From contig NZ_SDSD01000002.1 of assembly GCF_004798965.1 (NCBI RefSeq), positions 434,001 to 498,000 on the forward strand: DNA of 64,000 nucleotides, given 5' to 3'. Every line of letters starts with the position of its first letter. Positions within the stretch are counted from its first letter, which is position 1. This document shows, piece by piece, positions 25,919-34,789 of this stretch. This stretch comes from Onishia niordana. Lineage in GTDB: Bacteria; Pseudomonadota; Gammaproteobacteria; Pseudomonadales; Halomonadaceae. The position numbers were made by a program, and so were the translations under genes. Under the pieces are notes generated by a model. That model did no database searches and was not told the origin of the DNA. It saw nothing but the letters and a program-made list of their open reading frames with translations.

Positions 25919-27322
25919 CTAACGGCGATGCTCATCGTCTCCTGCAGATCCCCGCGCATGGGGCACATCATTGGTCTTGGTATTTGTCTTGGTGCCGTCT
26001 GAATCGACGTCGGCGAACAGGTCGGGCTCGCTGCGCTCCAGACGCTCGATGGCGGCCTCTCCGTCCCGAGCGAGTCCATCCAGCCGTTCGATCTGTGCCG
26101 AAAGCTCGGGCAGCGCCTCATGGCGATAGCGAGAGAGATCATCGAGTGCCGCCATCACATCGCCAAAGGCCTGCTCCAGGGAACTCATGTCCAGGGTGGC
26201 CGAGGCGGCCCGCTTCTGGACATCGACCCCCTGCTGGCGAAGCGCACGCGCGGTGCCGGCAATGGTCTCGGAGGTCGTGGCATTGAGTGATTCAATACGA
26301 TCCAGCACCAGCCGCTGATTGGCGAGCGCCAAGGCCACCGTGGCCGCCACGCTAAGCGCCGAGACAGTGACATTGATCGCCCGATCGACGCCGCGCATCA
26401 GCTCGCGGTTGTTGCGGATGATCACCTCGAGCGCCAGCACGCCTTGCTGGCTGACCGCCAGCTGCTGCTGCAGATCGAGGATGCGCTGACGCAGCGGAAA
26501 CAGCAGTTCCTCCTCGATGAAGCGTCGCTGATCATCATCGCTGGCCTCCGGCAGGGCATCCTGAAGCCGCTGATCAATCAGCCGCCCAAGCGTCACCTGA
26601 CGTGCCAACTGGTGATGAATCTGTCGCAGGCTGGCCTGATCATCGCCAAGGGTCAGGTTGTCGCGCTGCAGACGTTCGCGCCCTGACTCGAGATCGCCGA
26701 TGATCGCATCGATGGCCTGCTGGGCGGTCTCGAACTTTTGAAAATAGCGCTGCAGGCGATTGCCTACCCCAGGCAGTGCCCCGAGCAGACGATCGAAGCG
26801 TCCGGGGCTCAGCTTATGATGGCTAGGATCGAGACGCCCCATGCGATCCCTGAGGTCGGTCAGTGCCCGAGCCACCGGACCGCCATCATCGCCTTTCTCC
26901 GCGAGTTCACGCAGTGGTGCATTGAGCATGCTGCTGTAGTGAGCTGCCTGACGCTGCAGTGACAGGCCCATCTCGTCAACGGCCCGGCGCTGACGGGTCG
27001 CTGCGCCCTTGTCGACGAGAATTTCTTCCACAAAATCCGCTGCTAGAGAAGCCAGTTCCGGGTCGGCATCTTCGTCGGGGGCTGCGCCAGGGTCGTCACT
27101 CAGCGCGCCGCCGCGTTCGTCTGCGCGCTCTTCATCACGTCCGTCACCACGTCCGTTATCACGAGCATCGCCACGCGCTTGTTTCGACGCTCGGCCGGCC
27201 CCTGTATCTGCATCCGCCTCACCCTGGGGCTTGCCGGTGCGGGGTTGGCGAAGCTCTGCCTCGATCACCTCGACCGGCGGCAGGGACAGACGCGAGGAAT
27301 CACCCGTGTGTTCATCGCTCAT
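25919..27322 (-). CDS. telA: TelA-like toxic anion resistance protein
   Basis: 467-residue TelA/KlaA family protein, linked to tellurite and other toxic-anion or envelope stress. GAGGAGA lies six bases before the ATG at 27322. The first 110 residues are disordered, highly charged and Arg/Asp/Gly-rich (RDNGRGDGRDEERADERGG). The conserved TelA region follows (LRDRMGRLDPSHHKLSPGRFDRLLGALPGVGNRLQRYFQKFETAQQ), then long helices (LLFPLRQRILDLQQQLAVSQQGVLALEVIIRNNRELMRGVDRAINVTVSAL). It acts in the cytosol or at the membrane. The gene upstream, 226 bp away on the same strand, encodes a membrane/coiled-coil protein that is its probable partner. Confidence 0.88.
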   Translation of the reverse strand: MSDEHTGDSSRLSLPPVEVIEAELRQPRTGKPQGEADADTGAGRASKQARGDARDNGRGDGRDEERADERGGALSDDPGAAPDEDADPELASLAADFVEEILVDKGAATRQRRAVDEMGLSLQRQAAHYSSMLNAPLRELAEKGDDGGPVARALTDLRDRMGRLDPSHHKLSPGRFDRLLGALPGVGNRLQRYFQKFETAQQAIDAIIGDLESGRERLQRDNLTLGDDQASLRQIHHQLARQVTLGRLIDQRLQDALPEASDDDQRRFIEEELLFPLRQRILDLQQQLAVSQQGVLALEVIIRNNRELMRGVDRAINVTVSALSVAATVALALANQRLVLDRIESLNATTSETIAGTARALRQQGVDVQKRAASATLDMSSLEQAFGDVMAALDDLSRYRHEALPELSAQIERLDGLARDGEAAIERLERSEPDLFADVDSDGTKTNTKTNDVPHARGSAGDDEHRR

Positions 27323-27440
27323 CGTTATTCTCCTCGGGTCGTGGTGCCTTCCCCGGGCCATACCTGAAACGCCTGAGCATTCACCAACTGCTCAGACGAA
27401 GCCTAGCCCAGTTCATGGCAGAGACCCACTGCGCAAATCG

Positions 27441-27487
27441 TGACCATTGGCCAAACGATGGTCATCGGCCTTGGATGCCAAGCATCC
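27441..27487. promoter_or_regulatory. Two dyads between the membrane-protein gene and telA
   Basis: TGACCAT-N10-ATGGTCA (27441-27464) is a perfect 7-bp inverted repeat. It is followed by GGATGC-CAA-GCATCC (27473-27487), a perfect 6-bp hairpin. Both lie about 120-165 bp upstream of the telA start, where an internal promoter and operator would be expected. No T-run follows on either strand. The function is inferred. Confidence 0.45.
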
Positions 27488-27548
27488 GGTATGATTCACC
27501 AAGCTTCTTGCACAAGGATTCATGTATCAAGGCATTAGCTTGTTGGCC

Positions 27549-28481
27549 TCAATGGTTGCGGTCATAGCGTTCAGCGCCCTCAACGAAACGTTTGAGTTCG
27601 GCACAGGCCTGATCGGCAGCGAGGCTTGCCTGAGGCTTGTCGGTGCGTAAACGGGCCACTGCCACGGCCGCATCATCCAGCGCGGTCAGTGCTGCTTCAT
27701 TGCGTGCCGCCAGCTGACGCAGTTGGTGTTCGGTGTCCTCGACCAACGCCAAACGTCGCTTGAGGGCAATGCGCTCTTCGATAGTCAACTGATCGGCATC
27801 GCGCGTCAGCCGACGTCTGACATAGGCCGCATCGACACCTGAAATGCCGCTGGCCTGATGGGCCATCGCGGTTAGATTATCGATGGCCCCCAGGCATACC
27901 TGAGTCACCAGGCCACGGGCACGCTCGTAGGCAAGCTCGCCCACTTCAAAGCGACTCCCCAGCACGCCAATTACGTGGCAATAACGGCTATATAGACGAT
28001 CGGCCTGGGGCGCATGATCTTGACGATCGACCTCGAGCAGCGCCTGCTTGGCCCGACACAGTGACAGCACCAGCTCATCGGCATCGGCGGGCGGGTGCTC
28101 GGGATCGAGTGTCTGAACGCCGGCCTCCTGGCGCTCGCTTGCCTGGCGGCGGGCCGTCTCGGCATTTCGCTTTAGTGTATCCAGACTCTTGCGGCGACGG
28201 GCCCACCAGCCACGCCAGCGCCGCTCTAGCGGCACCTCGACGGCAATGGCCACGAGCCCCGCCAGCCAACCACCAAGGCTCGGTGAGAAACCGCCCCATA
28301 ACGAGGTCAACCAGAGCAGTACTGCAATGCTCGGTGTCACGAAGGCGTAGCGCACCACCACCGCCCAGCGTCGCGGCGGCATGACAGGATCGCCAAGCGC
28401 GGGACGGATCACCCCCATCACCAGCCAGACTGTGCTGGTGAGAAAGAGTCCATAGGAAAATCCCTGCAAGAAACCCAGCAT
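27549..28481 (-). CDS. Hypothetical TelA-associated membrane/coiled-coil protein
   Basis: About 310 residues with no recognised enzymatic motif. The N-terminus has three hydrophobic segments (about 2-24, 42-60 and 65-82), followed by a basic boundary (ERRWRGWWARRRK). A long helical cytosolic region with coiled-coil character ends near ALTALDDAAVAVARLRT. The layout recalls the XpaC-like proteins often encoded beside telA, but I see no clear XpaC signature. ATG at 28481 is used; an in-frame GTG at 28490 is an alternative. It is the first gene of the likely telA unit. Confidence 0.65.
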   Translation of the reverse strand: MLGFLQGFSYGLFLTSTVWLVMGVIRPALGDPVMPPRRWAVVVRYAFVTPSIAVLLWLTSLWGGFSPSLGGWLAGLVAIAVEVPLERRWRGWWARRRKSLDTLKRNAETARRQASERQEAGVQTLDPEHPPADADELVLSLCRAKQALLEVDRQDHAPQADRLYSRYCHVIGVLGSRFEVGELAYERARGLVTQVCLGAIDNLTAMAHQASGISGVDAAYVRRRLTRDADQLTIEERIALKRRLALVEDTEHQLRQLAARNEAALTALDDAAVAVARLRTDKPQASLAADQACAELKRFVEGAERYDRNH

Positions 28482-28600
28482 TGGCCACACGACCCCGCGT
28501 TACAGAAAAAACGATATGGGTATATGAGAGACGAGTGTAGAGGAAGGTTCCAACGAGCATAAGCCCCGTTGGGCAGGCGCGAATCACCCTCCCCATTGCC

Positions 28601-29572
28601 TCAGGGCAGCTCGCCACCGCGAGCAGATACGTAGAGCCGATACCAGTCTTCCCTGGACAGCCTGATTGTCATTGCCTCGCCGCTGGCCGCGATACGCGCG
28701 GGATCGCTGCTGCCAATCACCGGCTGGATGTTGGCCGGGTGACGACGCAGCCAGGCTAGCACGATGGCCTCACGGCTGACCCTGTAGAGCTCAGCAAGCT
28801 CGCTCACCAGCGCCGCAGTGGCCCGCACCGACGCCGGCTGATCATCAAGCGAGCGCCCCGTGAAACGCCCCTGACTCAGACAACCCCAGGCCTGTAGTTG
28901 CATGCCTTGGCGACGACAGTATTCCAGGGTGCCGGGGGTGAAATTGCTGGCCGCGCCCTCGGGCTGGTTAGCCAGCACGCCTTCCTCCAGGAACTCGAGC
29001 CGATGCAGGCCGAGTTCGAGCTGGTTGGCGACCAGCGGTGCCTCAAGCGACGCCTGCAGAAACTCGAGCTGGTGGCGCTGCATGTTCGAGACCCCGAAAT
29101 GGCGCACCTTGCCCTCGGCTTTCAGGGCCGTGAACACCTCGGCGATCTCCTCGGGCTCCATCAGCGGATCGGGACGATGCAGCTGCAACACATCCAGCGT
29201 CTCGACCCCGAGGCGGCCGAGGCTGCCCTCCACCGAGGCGCGCACCCACTCCGCGGAGAAGTCGAAGCGCTTGGGGGCCTTGGCCTCCGCAAAGCGGATG
29301 CCGCACTTGCTCTGCAGAAAAATCGCATCGCGCAGCGAGGGGCGCTCCTTGAGCGCCCGGCCGAAGGCGCTCTCGGCCTTGCCCAGGGCGTAGATGTCGG
29401 CATGATCAAAAAAGTTAATGCCAGCTTCCAACGCGGCATCTATTGCACGATGCGCCTGTTTGACGTGGCGGGCTTCGACGGGGCTTGCATCCCAGTCGCC
29501 GCCCAGCGCCATACAGCCATAGGCTAGTGCGCTGACACCGGGAAGAAAGCGATCCAGGGGAAGTTGTGACAT
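28601..29572 (-). CDS. Aldo/keto reductase, YdhF-like
   Basis: 323-residue NADPH-dependent aldo/keto reductase of the bacterial YdhF-like group. The TIM-barrel catalytic tetrad is visible: Asp and Tyr in NFFDHADIYALGKAE, Lys in FLQSKCGIR, and His in VLQLHRPDPLM. The coenzyme-binding end is present as PVIGSSDPARI. GAGGTGG precedes the ATG at 29572; an in-frame ATG at 29683 would add 37 residues with no site. It appears monocistronic. The physiological carbonyl substrate is not known. Confidence 0.87.
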   Translation of the reverse strand: MSQLPLDRFLPGVSALAYGCMALGGDWDASPVEARHVKQAHRAIDAALEAGINFFDHADIYALGKAESAFGRALKERPSLRDAIFLQSKCGIRFAEAKAPKRFDFSAEWVRASVEGSLGRLGVETLDVLQLHRPDPLMEPEEIAEVFTALKAEGKVRHFGVSNMQRHQLEFLQASLEAPLVANQLELGLHRLEFLEEGVLANQPEGAASNFTPGTLEYCRRQGMQLQAWGCLSQGRFTGRSLDDQPASVRATAALVSELAELYRVSREAIVLAWLRRHPANIQPVIGSSDPARIAASGEAMTIRLSREDWYRLYVSARGGELP

Positions 29573-29727
29573 GACCACCTCGTGATTGGAGAGAGCCTGC
29601 ATTATCGATATCACGACCGGCAAGGTACATCGACTCGAGTGAAAGAGTTTTCTCCTGACGGCCTGGTCCGCCGGACCAGGCATGCCGACACAGGCAGAGG
29701 CCGGGCATCCGTCAGCAGCCCTCTCAC

Positions 29728-31164
29728 TCAGCCGGCCTGTGCGTCCGCCTCGCCCTTTAACCGTGCCACCTCATCGCCGACGCGGCGCAGGGCAGCCTCG
29801 ATGGTCGGGGTCAGGGGCCCGGCATAGTTGAGGCGCAGGCACTCGCGGTACTTGCCGGAAGCCGAGAACAGCGCGCCGGGGGCGATCCGCAGCCTGGCCG
29901 GCGCGAGGCGCTCGTTGAGGCGCAGCGAATCGATGCCCCCCGGCAGCTCCAGCCACAGCAGGAAGCCTCCCTGGGGGTAGCTGATCCCGGTATCGGCTGG
30001 AAAGTAACGCCTCACCCAATCGATCATCTGATCCCGCTGGCGACGATACTGCGCGACCACCGCACGCACGTGCCGCTCGTGGTGGCCCCTGGCAACGAAG
30101 TCGGCAAGGGCAAGTTGCGGCAGAGTCGCGGAAGCGCCGGTGGAGACATACTTCATATGCTGGACGCGGTCGCGGTAGCGTCCCGGGGCGATCCAGCCCA
30201 CCCGCAACCCCGGCATCAGGGTCTTCGAGAAGCCACTGCACAACAACACCCTACCGTCATCGTCGAAAGCCTTGAGGGTGCGGGGGCGCGGTATCTCGAA
30301 GGCCAGTTCACCGTAGATATCGTCCTCGATGATCGCCACATCGAAGCGCTGCGCCAGCGCCAGCAGGGCGCGCTTGCGCGGCTCCGGCATGGTATAGCCA
30401 AGCGGGTTATTGCAGGTCGGGGTGATCTGGATGGCGCGGATCGGCCACTGCTCCAGGGCCAGTTCCAGGGCCTCGAGACTGATGCCGGTGCGTGGGTCGG
30501 TGGGAATCTCCAGCGCCTTGAGGCCATTGGCCTGCAGGATCTGCATGGTGCCGTAGAAACTCGGCGAGTCCACCGCCACCACGTCTCCCGGCGCGGTCAG
30601 GGTGCGAATGGCGATCGACAGCGCCTCCTGACAGCCGGTGGTGATCAGCACGTCGTCGGGATGCAGCAGGCTGCCCGCCCCCGCCATCAACCGCACGATC
30701 TGCTGGCGCAGGACGAGGCTGCCGGCCAGGGCATCGTAGTTCAGGTCCTGACCATTGGCGTGCCGATAGCGCTCGGCTAACAAGCGATGCAGCGGCTTCA
30801 AGGTCTTGCAGGCGAGATCGGGGATGCCGCGCCCCAACAGCAGCACTTCATCCTCAGGCGGGTGGCGCTCGACCAGCTCCAGGACCTGCTCCCAGCGTGA
30901 GACATCCAGCGGCCGCTGGGCCGGACGCGTCACCGCTGGCAGGCTAGCGGGCGTTTGCTGGGAGCATACGAAGAACCCTGACTTGGGCCTTGCCTCGACG
31001 AGTCCGGCATCCTCGAGCCGGGCATAGGCCGTTTGCGCCGTGGAGATGCTGACCGCGAATTCGCGACACAGCGCTCGGATCGACGGCAAGCGATCGCCTC
31101 CACGGTAGATACCACCGTCGATGCGACGATGCAGTTCGTCAGCCAGTTGCGCATAGCGCGTCAT
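29728..31164 (-). CDS. MocR-type GntR/aminotransferase-fold transcriptional regulator
   Basis: 478-residue regulator joining a GntR winged helix (about 1-75: QLADELHRRIDGGIYRGGDRLPSIRALCREFAVSISTAQTAYARLEDAGLV) to a class I aminotransferase fold that binds PLP. The PLP Lys lies in VLLCSGFSKTLMPGLRVGWI and the cofactor-contact residues in ITPTCNNPLG and IIEDDIYGEL. GGAG about ten bases upstream supports the ATG at 31164. It diverges from a DUF1127 gene, an arrangement also seen for E. coli yjiR-yjiS. Four copies of a decamer lie between the two and are the likely operator. The effector is not known. Confidence 0.9.
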   Translation of the reverse strand: MTRYAQLADELHRRIDGGIYRGGDRLPSIRALCREFAVSISTAQTAYARLEDAGLVEARPKSGFFVCSQQTPASLPAVTRPAQRPLDVSRWEQVLELVERHPPEDEVLLLGRGIPDLACKTLKPLHRLLAERYRHANGQDLNYDALAGSLVLRQQIVRLMAGAGSLLHPDDVLITTGCQEALSIAIRTLTAPGDVVAVDSPSFYGTMQILQANGLKALEIPTDPRTGISLEALELALEQWPIRAIQITPTCNNPLGYTMPEPRKRALLALAQRFDVAIIEDDIYGELAFEIPRPRTLKAFDDDGRVLLCSGFSKTLMPGLRVGWIAPGRYRDRVQHMKYVSTGASATLPQLALADFVARGHHERHVRAVVAQYRRQRDQMIDWVRRYFPADTGISYPQGGFLLWLELPGGIDSLRLNERLAPARLRIAPGALFSASGKYRECLRLNYAGPLTPTIEAALRRVGDEVARLKGEADAQAG

Positions 31165-31191
31165 GACAATTATCTCCACATCACTGAAAAA

Positions 31192-31280
31192 GCCATACAG
31201 ATAGCGCCCCCCGGGGCCATACAGAGGGCTTGAGCACCCATCTGTATTGCTTTCTTTTAAACATTCTATGTCTGTATGGC
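31192..31280. promoter_or_regulatory. Four-copy decamer operator for the MocR regulator
   Basis: GCCATACAGA occurs exactly at 31192-31201 and 31216-31225 as direct repeats. Its inverse occurs at 31241-31250 (TCTGTATTGC, one mismatch) and 31271-31280 (TCTGTATGGC, exact). Spacings are 24, 25 and 30 bp, about two to three helical turns. MocR proteins are head-to-tail dimers known to bind direct repeats of this size class, so a double site between the divergent genes is expected. Confidence 0.75.
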
Positions 31281-31340
31281 AAATCGTACCGGCCATAAGC
31301 TGATGGTGGTTCCATCAAACGGCTACGTTGGAGGTTTGCC

Positions 31341-31565
31341 ATGCGACTCACCCACCGCTCCAGGCTCTTGATACTCCCACCCCTATCATCGCTGACTCGG
31401 CTCGTCGCGCGGTATGAACGGATACGCCAACGGCTTCACTACTTAAGTCAGCGCCAGGCTTCACGGCGTGAATTGCTCGCGCTAGACGATCATCAGCTCA
31501 TGGATATCGGCAAGTCCCGCCGTCAGGCCGAACAGGAGGGTCGTAAGCGCTTTTGGCAAGATTAA
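31341..31565 (+). CDS. DUF1127 (YjiS-like) small protein
   Basis: 74-residue basic protein with the DUF1127 signature near its C-terminus (RRELLALDDHQLMDIGKSRRQAEQEGRKRFW). The Arg-rich N-terminus includes a short hydrophobic stretch (LLILPPLSSLTRLV). GGAGG lies just before the ATG. DUF1127 proteins in alphaproteobacteria are involved in phosphate and RNA-related regulation; the gammaproteobacterial role is unclear. The gene diverges from the MocR regulator and is its probable target. Confidence 0.82.
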   Translation: MRLTHRSRLLILPPLSSLTRLVARYERIRQRLHYLSQRQASRRELLALDDHQLMDIGKSRRQAEQEGRKRFWQD

Positions 31566-31634
31566 GTAGGCTGACGGAGTGGCAGAATGGTGGCAGGAGC
31601 AGTAGCGGCAGGGGCCGCTGACAGAAAGATCCAT

Positions 31635-31838
31635 TCAAGGGGAGGTCAGGGTGCTCAACAATGCCAGGCCAGCCATGATCAGGGCAGTCAGCACACTGAT
31701 ATCCACCAGCCGATTGAGGCGTGACTCGGTAAACCAGCCATTGAGACTCGATAGCCAATGGCGACGCGAGACGGGAGGCGTCTCGCGGCGGGTAGCACCG
31801 TGAAGAGGAGTATGGTGGCGCTGCTTTCGGGTGGGCAT
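31635..31838 (-). CDS. Small single-span membrane protein (hypothetical)
   Basis: A 67-codon frame starting at an ATG preceded by AGGGG. The first 45 residues are polar and basic, and the C-terminus carries one hydrophobic helix (LVDISVLTALIMAGLALLSTL), as in tail-anchored small proteins. It occupies the otherwise empty 369-bp region between the DUF1127 gene and yqaA. No family is recognised. The hydrophobic tail and ribosome site argue that it is real, but its length keeps confidence modest. Confidence 0.45.
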   Translation of the reverse strand: MPTRKQRHHTPLHGATRRETPPVSRRHWLSSLNGWFTESRLNRLVDISVLTALIMAGLALLSTLTSP

Positions 31839-31934
31839 CGACGCACCCCTGAGGCTCTCGATATCGTTCTTTCATGATAGGCCCTGCGCTGTCGCTGGTA
31901 TACTGGTCACCCCATATCGAGTCCATGAGATGCC

Positions 31935-32522
31935 ATGCTGCGTTCCCTGACATCTGCCCGCCGCTGGCTTGCTCGCCTGAGCGCCTCGCACCACGCTCTC
32001 TGGCTGCTAGGCCTGGCATCCGTGCTGGAAACACTGCTGGTGCCGATTCCCATCGAACTGATCCTGATTCCCTGGATGCTCGCCGAACCTGAACGCCGCT
32101 GGCGTCTCGCTGGCGTGGCGCTGGCCGGCAATCTATTCGCCGCCCTGATCGGCTACTCACTGGGCAGCCTGGCCATGGCCCAATGGGGCGATATCCTGAT
32201 TCCCACCTTTGGCGGCGAGGCGGCCTTCCAGGCCTTTCAGGCACGTTTCATGGACAACGGCTTCCAGGCCATTCTGGCCGTTGGGGTGATTCCGATTCCC
32301 TTCCAGACCGCCATGCTGGTGGCCGGTGCCAGCGACTACCCGGTCGCCCTCTTCATGCTGGCCGCCCTGTTGGGTCGCGGGTTGCGCTACTTTGGTCTGG
32401 CGCTGCTGGTGACACTTGCCGGCGATACCACGCTGCGTCTGTGGCAGCGCCATGCCCGTCCGTTGGGAGCCGGCCTGACGGCCGTGGCCAGCGTTTGGTT
32501 GGCCTGGGAGCTCTTCAGCTAG
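31935..32522 (+). CDS. yqaA: YqaA-like DedA/VTT-domain membrane protein
   Basis: 195-residue inner-membrane protein of the YqaA branch of the DedA/VTT (SNARE-associated) family, implicated in lipid scrambling and envelope homeostasis. Characteristic stretches are SVLETLLVPIPIELILIPWML (E and P residues within the re-entrant loop), AGNLFAALIGYSLGSLA and AVGVIPIPFQTAMLVAGASDYPVALFMLAALLGRGLRYFGLA. Four to five hydrophobic segments are visible. The function is assigned from the family only. Confidence 0.83.
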   Translation: MLRSLTSARRWLARLSASHHALWLLGLASVLETLLVPIPIELILIPWMLAEPERRWRLAGVALAGNLFAALIGYSLGSLAMAQWGDILIPTFGGEAAFQAFQARFMDNGFQAILAVGVIPIPFQTAMLVAGASDYPVALFMLAALLGRGLRYFGLALLVTLAGDTTLRLWQRHARPLGAGLTAVASVWLAWELFS

Positions 32523-32618
32523 CGTACTGCCCCCTTGTTATTACCCGGCAACGCCCTCACCTCACAATCATGAGGATGCTAACAATCCTCCCTTCTTTGG
32601 ATTCCAGCCGGGAGCCCC

Positions 32619-33629
32619 ATGTCACGACTCGCCCACTCACGTCTCTCGAACACGGCCCTGTCGGTGCTCGACCTGGCGCCGATTCGCCAGGGTGGAAGCG
32701 CCAGCGATACCTTCAAGGAAACTGTCGCCCTGGCCCAGCAGGCCGAGCGTCTCGGATTCAGCCGCTACTGGCTGGCCGAGCATCACAACATCGATGGCAT
32801 CGCCAGCGCCGCCACCTCGGTGCTGATCGGCCATGTCGCCGGTCAGACCTCGACAATTCGCGTCGGCAGCGGCGGCATCATGCTGCCCAATCACCCGCCG
32901 CTGGTCATCGCCGAGCAGTTCGGCACTCTGGCCACCCTCTACCCGAATCGCATCGATCTGGGCCTTGGCCGTGCACCGGGCTCTGACGGCGCCACCATGG
33001 CCGCCATGCGCCGCAACCCCCAGGCCGGCATCAACGACTTTCCCGAACGGCTTGATGAGTTGCGCGGCTATCTCGATGAGGCAAGCCCCGGTCAACGGGT
33101 CAAGGCGATACCCGGTCAGGGCACCCAGGTGCCCACCTGGCTACTTGGCTCAAGCGACTACAGTGCCCGCCTGGCCGCCCGGCTCGGCCTGCCCTTCGCC
33201 TTCGCCGCCCAGTTCGCACCTGCCCAGCTGCTCGAAGCACTCAGGGTCTATCGCGAAAACTTCCAGCCCTCGGCGGTCCTGGACGCTCCTTATGCGATGG
33301 TCGGCCTGCCGGTAATTGCCGCTGAGAGTGATCTCCACGCCCAGTACCTGGCGACCACCGCCCAGCAGAAGTTTCTCAACCTGATTCGCGGTCGGCCGAC
33401 TCGCTCGCTGCCGCCGGTCGAGGCGCTGGACTGGAACGCCCGTGAGCGGGCACAGGTCGAGCAGTTTCTGGGGGCGGCCGTCATCGGCGGGCCCGAGACG
33501 GTCAGGCAAGGGCTAGAAAACGTACTCGAGCACACCGGCGCCGATGAGCTGATGCTGCATACCGATGTCTTCGCGCAACAAGACCGGCTGCAAAGCTACG
33601 AGATCGTCGCCGACGCCTGGCGCAGCTGA
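32619..33629 (+). CDS. LLM-class (luciferase-like) flavin-dependent oxidoreductase
   Basis: 336-residue luciferase-like monooxygenase of the bacterial YhbW type, expected to use reduced FMN. Recognisable motifs are [82 protein letters not shown] and [27 protein letters not shown]. Length and domain order match the family. The substrate is not inferable. It stands alone between yqaA and azlC. Confidence 0.9.
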   Translation: MSRLAHSRLSNTALSVLDLAPIRQGGSASDTFKETVALAQQAERLGFSRYWLAEHHNIDGIASAATSVLIGHVAGQTSTIRVGSGGIMLPNHPPLVIAEQFGTLATLYPNRIDLGLGRAPGSDGATMAAMRRNPQAGINDFPERLDELRGYLDEASPGQRVKAIPGQGTQVPTWLLGSSDYSARLAARLGLPFAFAAQFAPAQLLEALRVYRENFQPSAVLDAPYAMVGLPVIAAESDLHAQYLATTAQQKFLNLIRGRPTRSLPPVEALDWNARERAQVEQFLGAAVIGGPETVRQGLENVLEHTGADELMLHTDVFAQQDRLQSYEIVADAWRS

Positions 33630-33742
33630 TCCCGGCCGCAACGACAAGGGCGTCTGAGGCGCCATCGCCTCGCCCCTTGTCTTGCCCCTCGATGGCGAAG
33701 GCAGCAGGATATGGGCATCCTCTGCCACCGCCACGGAACTCC

Positions 33743-34471
33743 ATGTCCTCTCCCCCCTCCAGTGCCCGGCTCGATCGCGCCGGCACCCTTACCGGCCTCA
33801 AGCGCATGGCGCCGATCTCGCTGTTCACCATGGCCTTCGGGCTGGCGTTCGGGGTCGCGGCGCTGCATCGGGGGCTGTCTGGCCTGGAGGCCGTGATGAT
33901 GAGCGGACTGGTATTTGCCGGGCCCGCCCAGTTTGCGGTGCTGGAGATGTGGGGCCCGCAGATCCCGCTTGTGGCGCTTATTGCTACCACCTTCGCCATC
34001 AACGCCCGTCATCTCGTGATGGGCGCCGCCATCTATCCCTGGCTGCGCCACCTGCCGCCGCGACAGCGCTACTTGAGCCTGACCCTGCTCAGCGATTCCA
34101 ACTGGGCGATGGCCGCCACCGACTATCAGCGCGGCGACACCGACAATGTCGGCATGCTGGTCGGCGCCGGCCTGGCGCTATGGCTGGCCTGGCTGATCGG
34201 CACCCTGCTCGGGGTGGTGTTCAGCAGCGGCATCAGCGAGCCCGAGCGCTTCGGGCTCGACGTGATCATGAGCTGTTTCCTGATGGCCATGCTGATGACC
34301 GGGAAGCGGGATCTCTGGGTACTGCTGCCCTGGAGCGTGGCCGCCCTCAGTACCCTGGCCGCCCTCACCTGGCTGCCCGCCAATACCCACGTGATCGTCG
34401 GCGCCTTGGCCGGCGGCGCTGTCGGCCTGCTGGTGCCCGGCAAGCCGCACCGGAAAGGAGTCTCGGCATGA
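33743..34471 (+). CDS. azlC: AzlC-family branched-chain amino-acid exporter subunit
   Basis: 242-residue membrane protein, the large subunit of an AzlCD-type branched-chain amino-acid exporter. The family signature lies in LFTMAFGLAFGVAALHRGLSGLEAVMMSGLVFAGPAQFAVLEMW and FAINARHLVMGAAIYPWLRHLP. About six to seven hydrophobic segments are present. The ATG at 33743 is the best start; upstream in-frame codons lack a site. It overlaps azlD by four bases (ATGA), so the two subunits are coupled. Confidence 0.9.
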   Translation: MSSPPSSARLDRAGTLTGLKRMAPISLFTMAFGLAFGVAALHRGLSGLEAVMMSGLVFAGPAQFAVLEMWGPQIPLVALIATTFAINARHLVMGAAIYPWLRHLPPRQRYLSLTLLSDSNWAMAATDYQRGDTDNVGMLVGAGLALWLAWLIGTLLGVVFSSGISEPERFGLDVIMSCFLMAMLMTGKRDLWVLLPWSVAALSTLAALTWLPANTHVIVGALAGGAVGLLVPGKPHRKGVSA

Positions 34472-34776
34472 CCCTACCCGTCAGCCCTGCCGGGGCCCTG
34501 GCCGCCATCGTGATCATGGCCCTGGTGACCTACCTGACCCGCGCCGGCGGCGTGCTGATGATGTCCTGGGTGCCCATCGGGCCGAGGATGGAGCGTTTCA
34601 TCAACGCCATGAGCGGCTCGGTGCTGGTCGCGGTGATCACGCCCATGGCCGTCAGGGGCGATGACGCCGCGCGCCTGGCACTGGTCGCCACCCTGGGCGT
34701 GATGCTGGCGACCCGCAAACCGCTGCCCTCGATCGGCGCCGGCGTCGTCACCGCCGCCCTGTGGCGGCTGTGGTAG
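34468..34776 (+). CDS. azlD: AzlD-family small exporter subunit
   Basis: 102-residue partner of AzlC with three to four hydrophobic segments and the family features AIVIMALVTYLTRAGGVLMM and GVMLATRKPLPSIGAG. AAAGGAG precedes the ATG inside the end of azlC. It converges on the transaldolase gene with only 13 bases between the stops. Confidence 0.9.
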   Translation: MTLPVSPAGALAAIVIMALVTYLTRAGGVLMMSWVPIGPRMERFINAMSGSVLVAVITPMAVRGDDAARLALVATLGVMLATRKPLPSIGAGVVTAALWRLW

Positions 34777-34789
34777 TCAAGGTCTCGAC

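Noticed and set aside
26970..27180. Low-complexity charged repeat in the telA N-terminus as a mobile or repeat element
   Set aside because: The Arg/Asp/Gly-rich stretch is in frame and typical of disordered TelA leaders. The DNA repeats are too imperfect to call.
33682..34776. A 364-codon plus-strand frame spanning azlC and azlD
   Set aside because: It is in another frame from the two clear AzlC and AzlD proteins and its product is Arg/Gly-rich without hydrophobic segments. The apparent fusion is a reading-frame artefact.
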